Below, piece after piece: positions 10,712-20,188 of a stretch of DNA of 52,062 bases (positions are counted from its first letter, which is position 1; each line of letters begins with the position of its first letter). The notes under the pieces are model-generated. The model searched no databases, had not been told where the DNA came from, and worked only from the letters and a program-made list of their open reading frames with translations. The stretch spans positions 1 to 52,062 of the forward strand of contig DJXP01000042.1 of assembly GCA_002449785.1 (NCBI GenBank). Reading direction: 5' to 3'. The stretch comes from Clostridiales bacterium UBA7001. Lineage in GTDB: Bacteria; Bacillota; Clostridia; TANB77; CAG-508. The position numbers and the translations under genes were made by a program.

Positions 10712-10829
10712 TATTATATAATCCTCCTTAGTACAATTATCTTTAATACTATATTAAATTTATACTATATTTTAGAATCTATATCAATAATATTTTAGTT
10801 AAATTTATGTAAATATTATTATTTTTATG

Positions 10830-12153
10830 TTACTTTTTGATTACATTTCCAATTAAATATAATTCTCCAATGTCCTCAATTTCTACATTTTTTATTTTAT
10901 TACATATATCAATATCAGATTTTGCTTTTACAATAATATAATTAGAAGTATGTCCTTTATAATAATCTCCATCTTTTTCTTCAAACAATACTTCAACATT
11001 TTTTCCAATATATTTTTTTAAATAATACTCTTCATTTTTATCTGATAATTCTATTAATTCTTTACTTCTAGTTTCTTTTATGTTTCCAGGTATTTGATTT
11101 TCCATTAATTCTGCTTTTGTTCCTTTTCTTGGAGAATATTTAAATATATGCATTTTGTAAAATTTTATTTTATCTAAAAAATTATATGTTTCACTAAATT
11201 CTTTTTCATTTTCACCAGGAAATCCCACTATAATATCTGTTGTTAGTATAACATCATTATATACTTTTCTTAATCTTTTAGCAATCTCCTCAAATTCAGA
11301 AATTGTGTATCTTCTATTCATCCTTTTTAATGTACTATCAGAACCACTTTGAAGTGATAAATGAAAATGATGACAAATTTTTTCTAATTTTACTAATCTT
11401 TCTACAAATTCTTCTGTAATTAATAATGGCTCAATAGATCCTAATCTAATTCTTTCAATTCCTTCTATTTTATTTATTTCTTCTAATAAATCAATTAATC
11501 TATAATTGTTTTTAAAGTCTTTTCCATATGATGCAACATGAATCCCCGTAATAACAGCTTCTTTTATTCCATTTTCAGCAATTTCTTCTATTTCTTTTAA
11601 TACACTCTTAGGACTTCTACTTCTAACTTTTCCTCTTGCATATGGTATTACACAATAAGAGCAAAATCTATCACATCCGTCTTGAACCTTTATAACAGCT
11701 CTTGTTTTTTCAGTATATGTAACACTACCAAAATCACCATATTCTATATTAGGAGAAAAAACATCTTCTATTTTTTCTAATTTCTTTTTAGAATTTATAT
11801 AATTTTCAACTATATTTACAATATCTGTTTTCTGGTTTGTGCCTACACATAAGTCAATTTCTTGCATTTTTTCTATTTCTTCTTTTGCCACCTGAACATA
11901 GCATCCGCATGCTACTACAATTGAATTTGGATTATTTCTTTTTGCTTGTCTTAGCATTTGTCTTGACTTTCTATCAGACATATTTGTTACAGTACATGTA
12001 TTTACAATGTAAATATCTGCAATATTATTAAATTCTGTTACTTCATAACCTGCATTTTTAAACATTTCGGTCATACCATTTGTCTCATATTGATTTACTT
12101 TACACCCGAAGAGTTAAAAATGCCACTTTTCCTTTTTCTTTAATGTTTGTCAT
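10830..12153 (-). CDS. mtaB: tRNA t6A37 methylthiotransferase MtaB; +1 frameshift at CGG (12106-12108)
   Basis: Radical-SAM methylthiotransferase that adds a methylthio group to t6A37 of ANN-reading tRNAs. The ATG at 12153 opens MTNIKEKGKVAFLTL, then CTT CGG GTG TAA stops the frame. Skipping the C of CGG gives TLGCKVNQYETNGM, the canonical family N-terminus, and restores Cys17, the first ligand of the N-terminal iron-sulfur cluster. The other ligands are in VNTCTVTN and ACGCY. The radical-SAM motif is CDRFCSYC, and a TRAM-like domain closes the protein. Restored length is 440 residues, normal for MtaB. Without the shift, translation from the internal ATG at 12074 would lack an essential cysteine. 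Confidence 0.9.
12106..12108 (-). other. +1 frameshift site, CGG codon (mtaB)
   Basis: Zero frame: ACT CTT CGG GTG TAA. Shifted frame: ACT CTT (C) GGG TGT AAA GTA, coding TLGCKV. The recovered sequence matches the strongly conserved MtaB start exactly, with no residue gained or lost. CTT CGG G also resembles known +1 slippage contexts of the CTT-plus-slow-codon type. Confidence 0.8.
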
Positions 12154-12295
12154 ATTATTACTCTCTTTCTATATATTCTTTTCATATGTGTAATTTCTTT
12201 ATTCAATCATAATTCAGTGGCTATTTTATCATAGAACCGTCTTTATGTCAATTATGTAAACTCAACATATAAATAAGACACCAATGTACACATAG

Positions 12296-12323
12296 CAAAA
12301 ATCCCACATGAAATATGTGGGAT
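12296..12323 (-). terminator. terminator of mreB
   Basis: ATCCCACAT pairs with ATGTGGGAT around a 5-base loop, followed on the minus strand by TTTTTG. It lies just downstream of the mreB stop. The remaining bases to mtaB hold only its likely promoter region. Confidence 0.8.
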
Positions 12324-12356
12324 CTTCTGTATAGTAATAAGGATTTTAAAAATTCA

Positions 12357-13352
12357 TTATTTTCTCATTCTGTCCATACTGTCTAAATTATCTAATGCTT
12401 TACCTGTTCCTTTAGCAACACATGAAATTGCATCTTCTGCTATCATAACATTTATTCCAATTTTTTCCTGCAATAATCTATCTAAACCATCTATTAAACA
12501 TCCTCCACCTGTCATATATATACCTTTGTCACTTATATCTGCTGCTAATTCTGGCGGTGTTTTTTCTAAAACTGAATGAACTGCATCTACAATAAGCATT
12601 GATGGTTCATCTAAAGCTTCCATCATTTCACTAGAATAAATAGTAATTGTTTTTGGAAGTCCTGTAATTAAATCTCTTCCTCTAACATCCATTTCCATAT
12701 CTTGAATTTTTGGAAATACACAACCTATTTGCTGTTTTAATTCTTCTGCTGTTCTTTCTCCTATCATAACATTATGTCTTTTTTTAATATATTTTACAAT
12801 TGCTTCATCAAATTTATCTCCTGCAACTTTTATTGAAGTACTAACAACAGAACCTCCAAGTGAAATAACTGCGATGTCTGTTGTTCCTCCTCCAATATCA
12901 ACAATCATATTGCCACATGGCTTAGATATATCTAGACCAGCACCAATTGCAGCAGCTATTGGTTCTTCTATTAAATACACTTTTCTTGCACCTGCATTAG
13001 AAGCTGCATCAATTACAGCCTTTTTCTCAACTTCGGTAACTTGAGAAGGAATACATATCATAATTCTAGGTGCAAATAAAAATCTTCCACCTATTTTTCC
13101 AATAAAATATTTAAGCATTTTTTCAGTTACTGTATAATCTGAAATTACACCATCTCTAAGTGGTCTAATAGCGACAATATTCCCTGGTGTTCTGCCTAAC
13201 ATTCGTCTAGCTTCATGACCAACAGCTAATACTTCCCCTGTAATATTATTAACAGCGACTACAGAAGGTTCTCTAAGCACAATTCCTTTTCCTTTAACAT
13301 ATGCTATAACTGTAGCTGTTCCTAAATCAATTCCAATATCTTGTCCAAACAT
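12357..13352 (-). CDS. mreB: rod shape-determining protein MreB/Mbl
   Basis: Bacterial actin homologue, 331 residues, which forms membrane-associated filaments that direct lateral wall synthesis. Phosphate-1 loop DIGIDLGTATVIAYVKGKG, the REPSVVAV segment, GRTPGNIVAIRPLRDGVISDY, and the phosphate-2 loop VDIGGGTTDIAVI are all intact. The sequence around EARRMLGRTPGN resembles Mbl as much as MreB. The start MFGQDIG (13352) is preferred over the ATG at 13358 because GGGAG is 7 bases before the former and only 1 before the latter. There are no mreCD neighbours, so this is a stand-alone paralogue. Confidence 0.93.
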   Translation of the reverse strand: MFGQDIGIDLGTATVIAYVKGKGIVLREPSVVAVNNITGEVLAVGHEARRMLGRTPGNIVAIRPLRDGVISDYTVTEKMLKYFIGKIGGRFLFAPRIMICIPSQVTEVEKKAVIDAASNAGARKVYLIEEPIAAAIGAGLDISKPCGNMIVDIGGGTTDIAVISLGGSVVSTSIKVAGDKFDEAIVKYIKKRHNVMIGERTAEELKQQIGCVFPKIQDMEMDVRGRDLITGLPKTITIYSSEMMEALDEPSMLIVDAVHSVLEKTPPELAADISDKGIYMTGGGCLIDGLDRLLQEKIGINVMIAEDAISCVAKGTGKALDNLDSMDRMRK

Positions 13353-13551
13353 TAACATTCTCCCTTTATAATATTATGTCCAAAATCAAAGCCAAACATT
13401 ACAATTGCGTTACAATTATATTACATTTCCCAAGAAATATCAAGTACTTTTTAGAATAATGTCTAGAATTTGCATATATAACAATTGTATTTATTCAAAC
13501 TCTATGTTATAATACTTTTGTTAATTATGTATTGAAAGGAAATTTGTAATT

Positions 13552-14487
13552 ATGGAAAAAATATCAATAATTGTACCATGTTTTAATGAAGAAAAAGCAT
13601 TACCACTTTTTTATGAAGAATTAGATAAAAATATAAAAAAATTTCCTAATAATATCAATTTTGAAATTATATTTGTAAATGATGGTTCAAATGATGATAC
13701 ACTAAAAATAATTAAAGATCTATTAACAAAAGATAATAGAATAAAATATATTTCATTTTCAAGAAATTTTGGTAAAGAAGCTGCAATATATGCTGGTCTA
13801 GAAAACGCAAGTGGAGATTATGTTACACTTATGGATGCAGATCTGCAAGACCCACCATCTCTTCTACTTCAAATGTATGAAGCAATTACAAAAGAAAATT
13901 ATGATGCAGTTGGAACCAAAAGAGTAACTAGAAAAGGTGAGCCTATAATTAGAAGTTTTTTTGCAAGACTTTTTTATAAAATTATAAATAAAATGACAAG
14001 CTTTGAAATGGTAGACGGTGCAAGAGATTATGTTTTTATGAATAGACAAGTTGTAAATAGCATAATTTCCCTTAAAGAATATAATAGATATTCTAAAGGC
14101 TTGTTTAGTTTTGTAGGATTTAATGTTAAATGGATTGAATATGAAAACATTAAACGAGTTGCTGGAGAAACCAAATGGTCTTTCTGGAAACTTACTAAAT
14201 ATGCATTAGAAGCAATTACAGCTTTTTCTACTGCTCCACTTACATTTGCTTCATTAATAGGATTACTTTTTTGTATAGTTTCATTCTTATTAATTATTGC
14301 AATTATATTTAAAACACTAATTTTAGGTGATCCTACAAGTGGTTGGCCATCTTTAGTTTGCATCATATTTATGGTTAGTGGAATACAGCTTTTTTCACTC
14401 GGAATTATAGGACAGTATTTGTCAAAAACATATTTAGAGATTAAGAAAAGACCTGTATATATTATAAAAGATACTAATATTGAATAA
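13552..14487 (+). CDS. family 2 glycosyltransferase with two C-terminal membrane helices
   Basis: A 311-residue polyprenyl-phosphate glycosyltransferase of the DPM1/GtrB/ArnC type. The N-terminal GT-A domain carries SIIVPCFNEEKALP, FVNDGSNDDT and the metal-binding DADLQDPP. Two hydrophobic spans near residues 233-263 and 273-297 follow an amphipathic segment. These enzymes move a sugar from a nucleotide donor to undecaprenyl phosphate at the inner membrane face for later transfer outside. GAAAGGAAA lies about 9 bases before the ATG. It is divergent from mreB and ends in its own terminator. Confidence 0.88.
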   Translation: MEKISIIVPCFNEEKALPLFYEELDKNIKKFPNNINFEIIFVNDGSNDDTLKIIKDLLTKDNRIKYISFSRNFGKEAAIYAGLENASGDYVTLMDADLQDPPSLLLQMYEAITKENYDAVGTKRVTRKGEPIIRSFFARLFYKIINKMTSFEMVDGARDYVFMNRQVVNSIISLKEYNRYSKGLFSFVGFNVKWIEYENIKRVAGETKWSFWKLTKYALEAITAFSTAPLTFASLIGLLFCIVSFLLIIAIIFKTLILGDPTSGWPSLVCIIFMVSGIQLFSLGIIGQYLSKTYLEIKKRPVYIIKDTNIE

Positions 14488-14511
14488 GGATTTTCCTTAG
14501 ATTATTAATAA

Positions 14512-14540
14512 AAGTACCTATAAATTTTAAATAGGTACTT
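14512..14540 (+). terminator. terminator between GT2 gene and DUF4363 gene
   Basis: AAGTACCTAT and ATAGGTACTT form a perfect 10-bp stem followed by TATTTTAT. It lies between converging genes and can serve both directions. Confidence 0.75.
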
Positions 14541-14549
14541 TATTTTATA

Positions 14550-14939
14550 TTAAAAAATGTTTTTTAAACTTAATTTTTGTTTATTTTTTACATACTCTAA
14601 TCTATAATTTATCTCATCAATTATCTCTTTAATATCTTCATAATTATTATTATTTCTATTCTTAACATTTGACCTCAAATTTATAATATCAGCATTTATT
14701 TTTTCTAGTTCATTATGTTCCATAAAAAAAGCTAATTTTATTTCAGACTTCTGCCATTCTGAGGATAATTCTTCCATTCTATCTCCTACATTATTATTAT
14801 CCACTCCATCTTCTACAAGGTCAATATAATAGTGTAAATTTTCTACAATCCTAGTTGTAATTATTGATGTAATAATTTCAATTAAAATTACAAATACTAT
14901 TATTATAGTTATCATCATATATTCTTTGAAAAACTTCAT
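14550..14939 (-). CDS. DUF4363 family protein
   Basis: A 129-residue protein with one N-terminal membrane helix (about residues 9-29) and a helical extracytoplasmic part containing EELSSEWQKSEIKLAFFMEHNELEKI, the pattern of DUF4363. The biochemical role is unknown. In clostridia this family is regularly encoded next to a YetF (DUF421) protein, as here: the two are 10 bases apart and clearly co-transcribed. Confidence 0.75.
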   Translation of the reverse strand: MKFFKEYMMITIIIVFVILIEIITSIITTRIVENLHYYIDLVEDGVDNNNVGDRMEELSSEWQKSEIKLAFFMEHNELEKINADIINLRSNVKNRNNNNYEDIKEIIDEINYRLEYVKNKQKLSLKNIF

Positions 14940-14949
14940 TTTCTTCCTT

Positions 14950-15624
14950 TTAATTTTTTATTTTTTTTTGAAAGTAAAAACTTCCATCACCATTTAGTAC
15001 AAATATTAATACTTGTGAAGGAGACACCTTATATTTTAAAAGTTCTTCTTCAAGCCATTCTTCATTTTTATTAATTTTTCTTAAATTATCATACATAATC
15101 TTTCCATCGATTACTAAATCATATGCAATATTCATTTCAGGTAATTTAATATTTAAGTCCTCAGGAGTAACATTCCTTTTTTCAGATTTTAAAATAACAC
15201 TTATCTGTCCACTTGTTTCTAAAATTGCATATTCTACATCCCCTAAATTACAAACATTGTTTACTCTTAACCTTTCTTGTAATTCATTAATTGTAAAATT
15301 TTCCTTTATTAAAGCTTGTTCATCTATTTTTCCTTTTACTACTAATAATCTTGGTTTTCCACAAATTATTTCTCTGGCTTTAATACTCTTAATATTTAAA
15401 ATTGAAATTATTATATGAATAAATAGTAATCCTAAAATTGGAATAATTCCATATACTATTGGCACACCACTTTCAGATAGTGGTGTTGAAGCTAAATCTG
15501 CTATCATTATTGCTATAACGAGCTCAAAAGGTTGCATTTGACCAATTTCTCTCTTTCCCATAAATCTCATTACAAATAAAACCAATATATATATAATTAT
15601 TGTTCTTACAAAAATTAATAGCAT
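14950..15624 (-). CDS. YetF/YcaP family membrane protein (DUF421)
   Basis: A 224-residue protein: three N-terminal membrane helices followed by the cytoplasmic YetF-type beta-rich domain. Diagnostic segments are MRFMGKREIGQMQPFELVIAIMIADLAS and the later GKPRLLVVKGKIDEQAL and LNIKLPEMN. The start at 15624 is preferred to 15642 because GAGG lies 5 bases upstream of it. Members influence spore coat or membrane properties in bacilli, but the molecular function is unclear. It is followed by DUF4363 in the same operon. Confidence 0.85.
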   Translation of the reverse strand: MLLIFVRTIIIYILVLFVMRFMGKREIGQMQPFELVIAIMIADLASTPLSESGVPIVYGIIPILGLLFIHIIISILNIKSIKAREIICGKPRLLVVKGKIDEQALIKENFTINELQERLRVNNVCNLGDVEYAILETSGQISVILKSEKRNVTPEDLNIKLPEMNIAYDLVIDGKIMYDNLRKINKNEEWLEEELLKYKVSPSQVLIFVLNGDGSFYFQKKIKN

Positions 15625-15749
15625 TTTATCCTCTATATACAAATTTTATATGAATATTTTTTGCAAAAAAATATCAAAATATACTTATATTTAAAAATTA
15701 TAATATTTTTAAATATATTCATTTTTCTAAGGAGGTTTAAAATCAGGAG

Positions 15750-16127
15750 ATGGATAACAATAATACAAGTGCTAGGTCTAATTCCACAATGGGAACTGTT
15801 GGACAACTATTAGGTAGATTTATTGTTGCTGCAATTATTCTAGGAATCACAGCCTTTTTTACACCTGGATTTACAATTAATAATATCTGGTCACTTGCAA
15901 TATCTGCAATTGTTTTAACTGCCATGGACTATCTTATAGTTAAATTTACTGGTCTACATGCTATGGCATTTGGAAAAGGTTTCGTAGGATTTGTACTTGC
16001 AGTTGTAGTTTTATATGCAACACAGTTTTTCGTATCTGGATATTCTATTTCATGGATGGCTGCTATAATTGGAGCCTTAATTTATGGAGTTATAGATTAT
16101 ATTATGCCTGGGGAACAAGAAATGTAA
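15750..16127 (+). CDS. four-helix membrane protein, phage holin superfamily IV-like
   Basis: A 125-residue hydrophobic protein with a short polar N-terminus (DNNNTSARSNST) and four predicted membrane spans. FFTPGFTINNIWSLAISAIVL matches the style of the holin-IV (PF04020-like) family, chromosomal copies of which are common and not necessarily lytic. AGGAGG lies 14 bases upstream and a second AGGAG abuts the ATG, so the exact start is slightly uncertain. It is monocistronic, with its own terminator. Confidence 0.65.
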   Translation: MDNNNTSARSNSTMGTVGQLLGRFIVAAIILGITAFFTPGFTINNIWSLAISAIVLTAMDYLIVKFTGLHAMAFGKGFVGFVLAVVVLYATQFFVSGYSISWMAAIIGALIYGVIDYIMPGEQEM

Positions 16128-16136
16128 TTTTAATTA

Positions 16137-16171
16137 AAAGTGCTTTGATTTATAAAGCACTTTTAATTTTT
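16137..16171 (+). terminator. terminator of the holin-like gene
   Basis: AAAAGTGCTTT and AAAGCACTTTT form a perfect 11-bp stem with a 6-base loop, followed by AATTTTTG. Confidence 0.8.
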
Positions 16172-16230
16172 GTCAATTTTTGTCACTTTTTGTCGAACAC
16201 AATTGTTTTATTAATGGGAGGGTGATGTAT

Positions 16231-16920
16231 ATGGTAAAAGTATTAATCATGAGTAAGCAAGTTAATGTTTGTAAAGAAATCTTAAATAAAATACTTAGTC
16301 AAATTGATGGTCTAAGGATAGTTGGAATTGTTACAAAACTAAGTGAGGCAAATTCAATTATGAAAGAAATTGAACCTAATTTAATAATTTCCACAGAATT
16401 AAATATAATTAAACTTTTAAAGTCAAACTTCCTTACATACTCGCCTAGCATTGTAGTTCTATCTAAAAATACCCAAAAATATACCGATTATGATAAACTT
16501 TTATTCCTTAGTTTTGACTTAAGTTATTCCGAAATGTCTAGTCGAATTTTTAATTTTATAAAAGACGATATAATTTCAAACTTTAAAGAAAAGACTATTG
16601 ATACATTAATAAAATTAAAATTTGATTTCAACTTATCTGGTACTATGTATATTCTAGAATCAGTTTTATATATACATACATATAAAGGCTCTTATTCATT
16701 TGAAAAAATGAATAGAGACATATATCCATATATAGCCAAAATATATGGCACAAATAGTAATCGTGTAAAATGGTCTATATCCAGATCTATTAATTACATG
16801 TATAATAAGCATAGTAAAGAAAGTTATAAAATAGTTGAAGATTATTTCGGAACTCCATATCCAATAAAACCAACTCCTAAATTGGTTATTAGTTTAATTG
16901 CTAGTAAAATTTCTTTATAA
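16231..16920 (+). CDS. Spo0A-like regulator with degenerate receiver domain
   Basis: A 229-residue protein. Residues about 1-110 look like a receiver fold (VKVLIMSKQVNVCKEIL) but the usual acidic pocket and phospho-acceptor Asp are absent; the corresponding strand reads LIISTELN. The C-terminal part matches the Spo0A DNA-binding domain: FNLSGTMYILESVLYIH, DIYPYIAKIYGTNSNRVKWSISRSINYMY, and a closing KPTPKLVISLIASKISL. It probably binds 0A-box-like DNA without being controlled by phosphorylation. The start at 16231 follows GGGAGGG with 8-9 bases spacing. It is probably a paralogue rather than the master Spo0A. Confidence 0.7.
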   Translation: MVKVLIMSKQVNVCKEILNKILSQIDGLRIVGIVTKLSEANSIMKEIEPNLIISTELNIIKLLKSNFLTYSPSIVVLSKNTQKYTDYDKLLFLSFDLSYSEMSSRIFNFIKDDIISNFKEKTIDTLIKLKFDFNLSGTMYILESVLYIHTYKGSYSFEKMNRDIYPYIAKIYGTNSNRVKWSISRSINYMYNKHSKESYKIVEDYFGTPYPIKPTPKLVISLIASKISL

Positions 16921-16993
16921 AAATGCAGAATAAAGATTTTCTTAAAAAAATTTATAAAAATCTAAACTCCGCATAATAATCATTAATTTGCTG

Positions 16994-17038
16994 AAAATCA
17001 AAAATCGTTGCCATAAATAAGCAACGATTTTTGATTTT
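16994..17038. terminator. strong bidirectional terminator between Spo0A-like gene and ileS
   Basis: A perfect 18-bp inverted repeat AAAATCAAAAATCGTTGC / GCAACGATTTTTGATTTT with a 9-base loop. Both strands have T-rich sequence around the stem. It sits between converging genes. Confidence 0.85.
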
Positions 17039-17085
17039 ATGATTTCTTATTGAAGTATTCAATAAAGAATATATTAAATATTATT

Positions 17086-19866
17086 TTATTCAACTAAATT
17101 ATCTCTACACCTTTCACATAAAGTAGGATATTCACTACTTTCTCCAACTGTTTCAGAATACATCCAACATCTTTCACATTTTTCTCCAGGGGCTTTGTCA
17201 ACTTTTACTCCGACACCAACTTCTTCATCTTCATTTCTTCTGTTTTCTCTTATTTCAACGTTTGACACTATAAATATTTCTTTTAAAAGTTCTTCTTTTC
17301 CTTTTATAAATTCATATTCTTCTCCTTCAGCAAAAAGTGTAACTTTAGCTTCTAATGATAAACCAATATCTTTATTGCTTCTAGCAATTTCTAATTTTTT
17401 AGAAACTTCATCTTTTAATCTTATTAATTTTTCCCATTTATATTCTATTTCTTTATTATCATATTCTGGTTTTGCTTTAGGATAATAATCTAGCATTACA
17501 CTTTCTTGGTTTTCGCCTTCTCTATGAGGCATATAACTCCATACTTCTTCAGCTGTAAAGCATGTCATTGGAGCTAAAATTCTAACTAAACTAGATAATA
17601 TTTCATACATTGTTGTTTGAGCAGCTCTTCTTTCTACAGAGTCTGGCTTTAATGTATAAAGTCTATCTTTTATTATATCTAAATAAAATTGACTCATATC
17701 TACAACACAGAATTGGTTTAATGCTTGATAAGCTTCATGAAATTCATAAGTATCATAAGCTTTAGTGCATGTTCTTATTAATTTATTAAGTTTAGTTAAT
17801 GCCCATTTATCTATTTCTTTTAAATTTTCATATGGAACTGGATTATTTACATCAAAATCATATATATTTCCAAGTATATATCTACAAGTATTTCTTAATT
17901 TTCTATAAACTTCTGTAACTTGTTTTATTATATTTTTAGAAACACTTACATCTGATTCATAGTCAGAAGCTAAAACCCAAAGTCTTAAAACATCTGCACC
18001 TGATTCTTTTATAATTTCTTGAGGTGATACAACATTTCCAACAGATTTTGACATTTTTCTTCCTTGTTCATCTACTGTATAACCATGAGTTACAACTTCT
18101 TTATATGGAGCTACACCTTTAGTTGCAACACTTGTTAATAGTGATGATTGGAACCAACCTCTATATTGATCACTTCCTTCTAAATATAAATCTGCTGGTG
18201 GTAATCCTCTTTCTGCTAAAACTGATTCATGTGTTGAGCCTGAATCGAACCAAACATCCATTATATCAGTTTCTTTCTTAAATTCTGTTCCACCACAATT
18301 TTCACATTTGCATCCTTCTGGCATTAATTCTTTTTCATCCATTCCATACCATGCATTTGTACCATTTTCTTTTACTATTTCTTGTATTTTCTTTAATGAT
18401 TCATCTGTTACATATTCTTTTTCACAATTCTTGCAATAGAATATTGGTATTGGTACTCCCCAAGTTCTTTGACGAGATATACACCAATCATTTCTTTCTT
18501 CAACCATTTTAGAAATTCTCTCTTCTCCCCATGCTGGATGCCATTTAACTGTTTTTATTGCATCTAAAGTTTCTTTTCTAAAACCATCTACTGATGCAAA
18601 CCATTGACTAGTAGCTCTAAATATTACTGGTTTTTTACATCTCCAGCAATGTGGATATGAGTGATTTACTGTTTCTGAAACTACTAATAAATTATGTTCA
18701 TCAAGCCATTTAATTATTTCTTTATCAGACTTAGCATAATACATATCTTTAAATGGTCCGGATCCTTCTCCTCTTTGAACGCCCTTACTATCTACTGTAA
18801 CTATTATTTCACTATTATATTTTAAACCTAATAAATAGTCTTCTTTACCATAACTTGGTGCAATATGAACGCATCCTGAACCAGTGCCTAATTCAACATT
18901 TACAGTATCTTCTGAGCCACATACAACATTTGAAATTCTATCTAAAAATGGGTGTTTACATTTAACTCCTTCTAAGTCTTTACCATCTATTTCTTTTACA
19001 ACTTGGTAATTATCTATTCCTGCTTTTTGCATAACTGTTTCTACAAGTTCTTTCGCAAATATTAATCTTTCTCCATGTGTTTCGACAACAGCATATTTAA
19101 AGTCTGCTCCTACAGCAATCATAGTATTTCCTGGAAGAGTCCATGGAGTTGTAGTCCATATTACAACATAACTACTATTTACATCAAATAATCCCTTTGA
19201 ATCTAATACTGGAAATTTTACATATGCTGTATTTGAATTTATATCTTTATACTCTATTTCAGCTTCAGCTAAGGCTGTTTCACAATCTGTACACCAATAA
19301 ACAGGTTTTAATCCTTTATATATATAACCCTTTTGATACATTTTAGAAAACACACCTATTTGCTTAGCTTCCATCTGTGGTTGATAAGTAACATAAGGAT
19401 GATCCCAATCTCCAAGAACTCCAAGTCTTTTAAATCCTTCTGTTTGAACATCCTTATATTTTTCAGTAAAGTTTTTACATGTATCTCTAAATTCATTTAC
19501 AGGTGTTTCATCTCTATTTAAACCAAGTTTTTCTATAGCTTTTTTTTCTGTTGGCATACCATGTGTATCATAACCTGGTATGTATGGTGTATAAAATCCT
19601 TGTAAGTTTTTATATCTTATTATAGTATCTTTTAAAACCTTATTTAACGCATGACCTATATGAATTTCACCATTTGCATATGGGGGTCCATCATGTAAAA
19701 CAAATGGAGTTTTTCCTTCATTTTTCTTAAGCATTTTTTCATACAAATCTTTTTCAAATACATTTTCTTGTATTTTTGGTTCATTTTCCGGTAGATTTGC
19801 ACGCATTGGAAAATCTGTTTTTGGTAAATTTAAAGTTTTACCATACTCTTTTTTTTCTTCACACAT
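17086..19866 (-). CDS. ileS: isoleucyl-tRNA synthetase
   Basis: Class I aminoacyl-tRNA synthetase, 926 residues. PPYANGEIHIGHALNK holds the HIGH motif, GRKMSKSVGN is the KMSKS loop, and the editing domain has the TTTPWTLPGN segment. Zinc-binding cysteines are visible in CKNCEKEY/CKCENCGG and in the C-terminal CERCWMYSE...CERCRDN finger. AGGAG lies 9 bases before the ATG at 19866 and only 3 before the ATG at 19872, so the former is chosen. Expression is controlled by the upstream T-box. Confidence 0.97.
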   Translation of the reverse strand: MCEEKKEYGKTLNLPKTDFPMRANLPENEPKIQENVFEKDLYEKMLKKNEGKTPFVLHDGPPYANGEIHIGHALNKVLKDTIIRYKNLQGFYTPYIPGYDTHGMPTEKKAIEKLGLNRDETPVNEFRDTCKNFTEKYKDVQTEGFKRLGVLGDWDHPYVTYQPQMEAKQIGVFSKMYQKGYIYKGLKPVYWCTDCETALAEAEIEYKDINSNTAYVKFPVLDSKGLFDVNSSYVVIWTTTPWTLPGNTMIAVGADFKYAVVETHGERLIFAKELVETVMQKAGIDNYQVVKEIDGKDLEGVKCKHPFLDRISNVVCGSEDTVNVELGTGSGCVHIAPSYGKEDYLLGLKYNSEIIVTVDSKGVQRGEGSGPFKDMYYAKSDKEIIKWLDEHNLLVVSETVNHSYPHCWRCKKPVIFRATSQWFASVDGFRKETLDAIKTVKWHPAWGEERISKMVEERNDWCISRQRTWGVPIPIFYCKNCEKEYVTDESLKKIQEIVKENGTNAWYGMDEKELMPEGCKCENCGGTEFKKETDIMDVWFDSGSTHESVLAERGLPPADLYLEGSDQYRGWFQSSLLTSVATKGVAPYKEVVTHGYTVDEQGRKMSKSVGNVVSPQEIIKESGADVLRLWVLASDYESDVSVSKNIIKQVTEVYRKLRNTCRYILGNIYDFDVNNPVPYENLKEIDKWALTKLNKLIRTCTKAYDTYEFHEAYQALNQFCVVDMSQFYLDIIKDRLYTLKPDSVERRAAQTTMYEILSSLVRILAPMTCFTAEEVWSYMPHREGENQESVMLDYYPKAKPEYDNKEIEYKWEKLIRLKDEVSKKLEIARSNKDIGLSLEAKVTLFAEGEEYEFIKGKEELLKEIFIVSNVEIRENRRNEDEEVGVGVKVDKAPGEKCERCWMYSETVGESSEYPTLCERCRDNLVE

Positions 19867-19889
19867 AATCATTCTCTCCTTTAAAAAAC

Positions 19890-20095
19890 AAACAAAGCTA
19901 TTTCATCCATAGGACGAAATAGCTTATTTTCGTGGTACCACCTAAATTTATGATATTTACATATCAACTCATTATCCTTTTAACGCGAGGCTCAAGCGAA
20001 TTATTCTACTATTATTTCAAATAATTAACTCCAAGGTGATAATAAATAAATAATTTCTTGCAAGTTCTCAGCTAAATACTTGCTTCTCTGTAAAG
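19890..20095 (-). promoter_or_regulatory. T-box riboswitch, isoleucine specific
   Basis: The T-box sequence GGTGGTACCACG is at 19931-19942 on the minus strand. A terminator stem, AAGCTATTTCGTCC / GGATGAAATAGCTT with T-rich tail, lies at 19889-19925 and competes with the antiterminator. Stem I begins AGAGAAGCAAG near 20095. The likely specifier triplet is ATC at 20038-20040 (context TTATCACC), an isoleucine codon that matches the downstream gene. Uncharged tRNA-Ile would stabilise the antiterminator and raise ileS expression. Confidence 0.92.
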
Positions 20096-20145
20096 CATTT
20101 TTTATTTATCTTGTCCTTTTCATAGTTTTTCCTATATTAATATTT

Positions 20146-20174
20146 ATTAAACATCAATTACTAAAATTTGTCAA
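20146..20174 (-). promoter_or_regulatory. promoter of ileS leader
   Basis: Minus-strand TTGACA (20169-20174), 17 bases, then TTTAAT (20146-20151), about 50 bases before the first T-box stem. Confidence 0.6.
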
Positions 20175-20188
20175 GATTTTTAAGCAAA

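Noticed and set aside
12225..12250. Further CCG/CGG trinucleotides as extra frameshift evidence
   Set aside because: This one (GAACCGTC) is intergenic; only CGG inside coding frames was counted.
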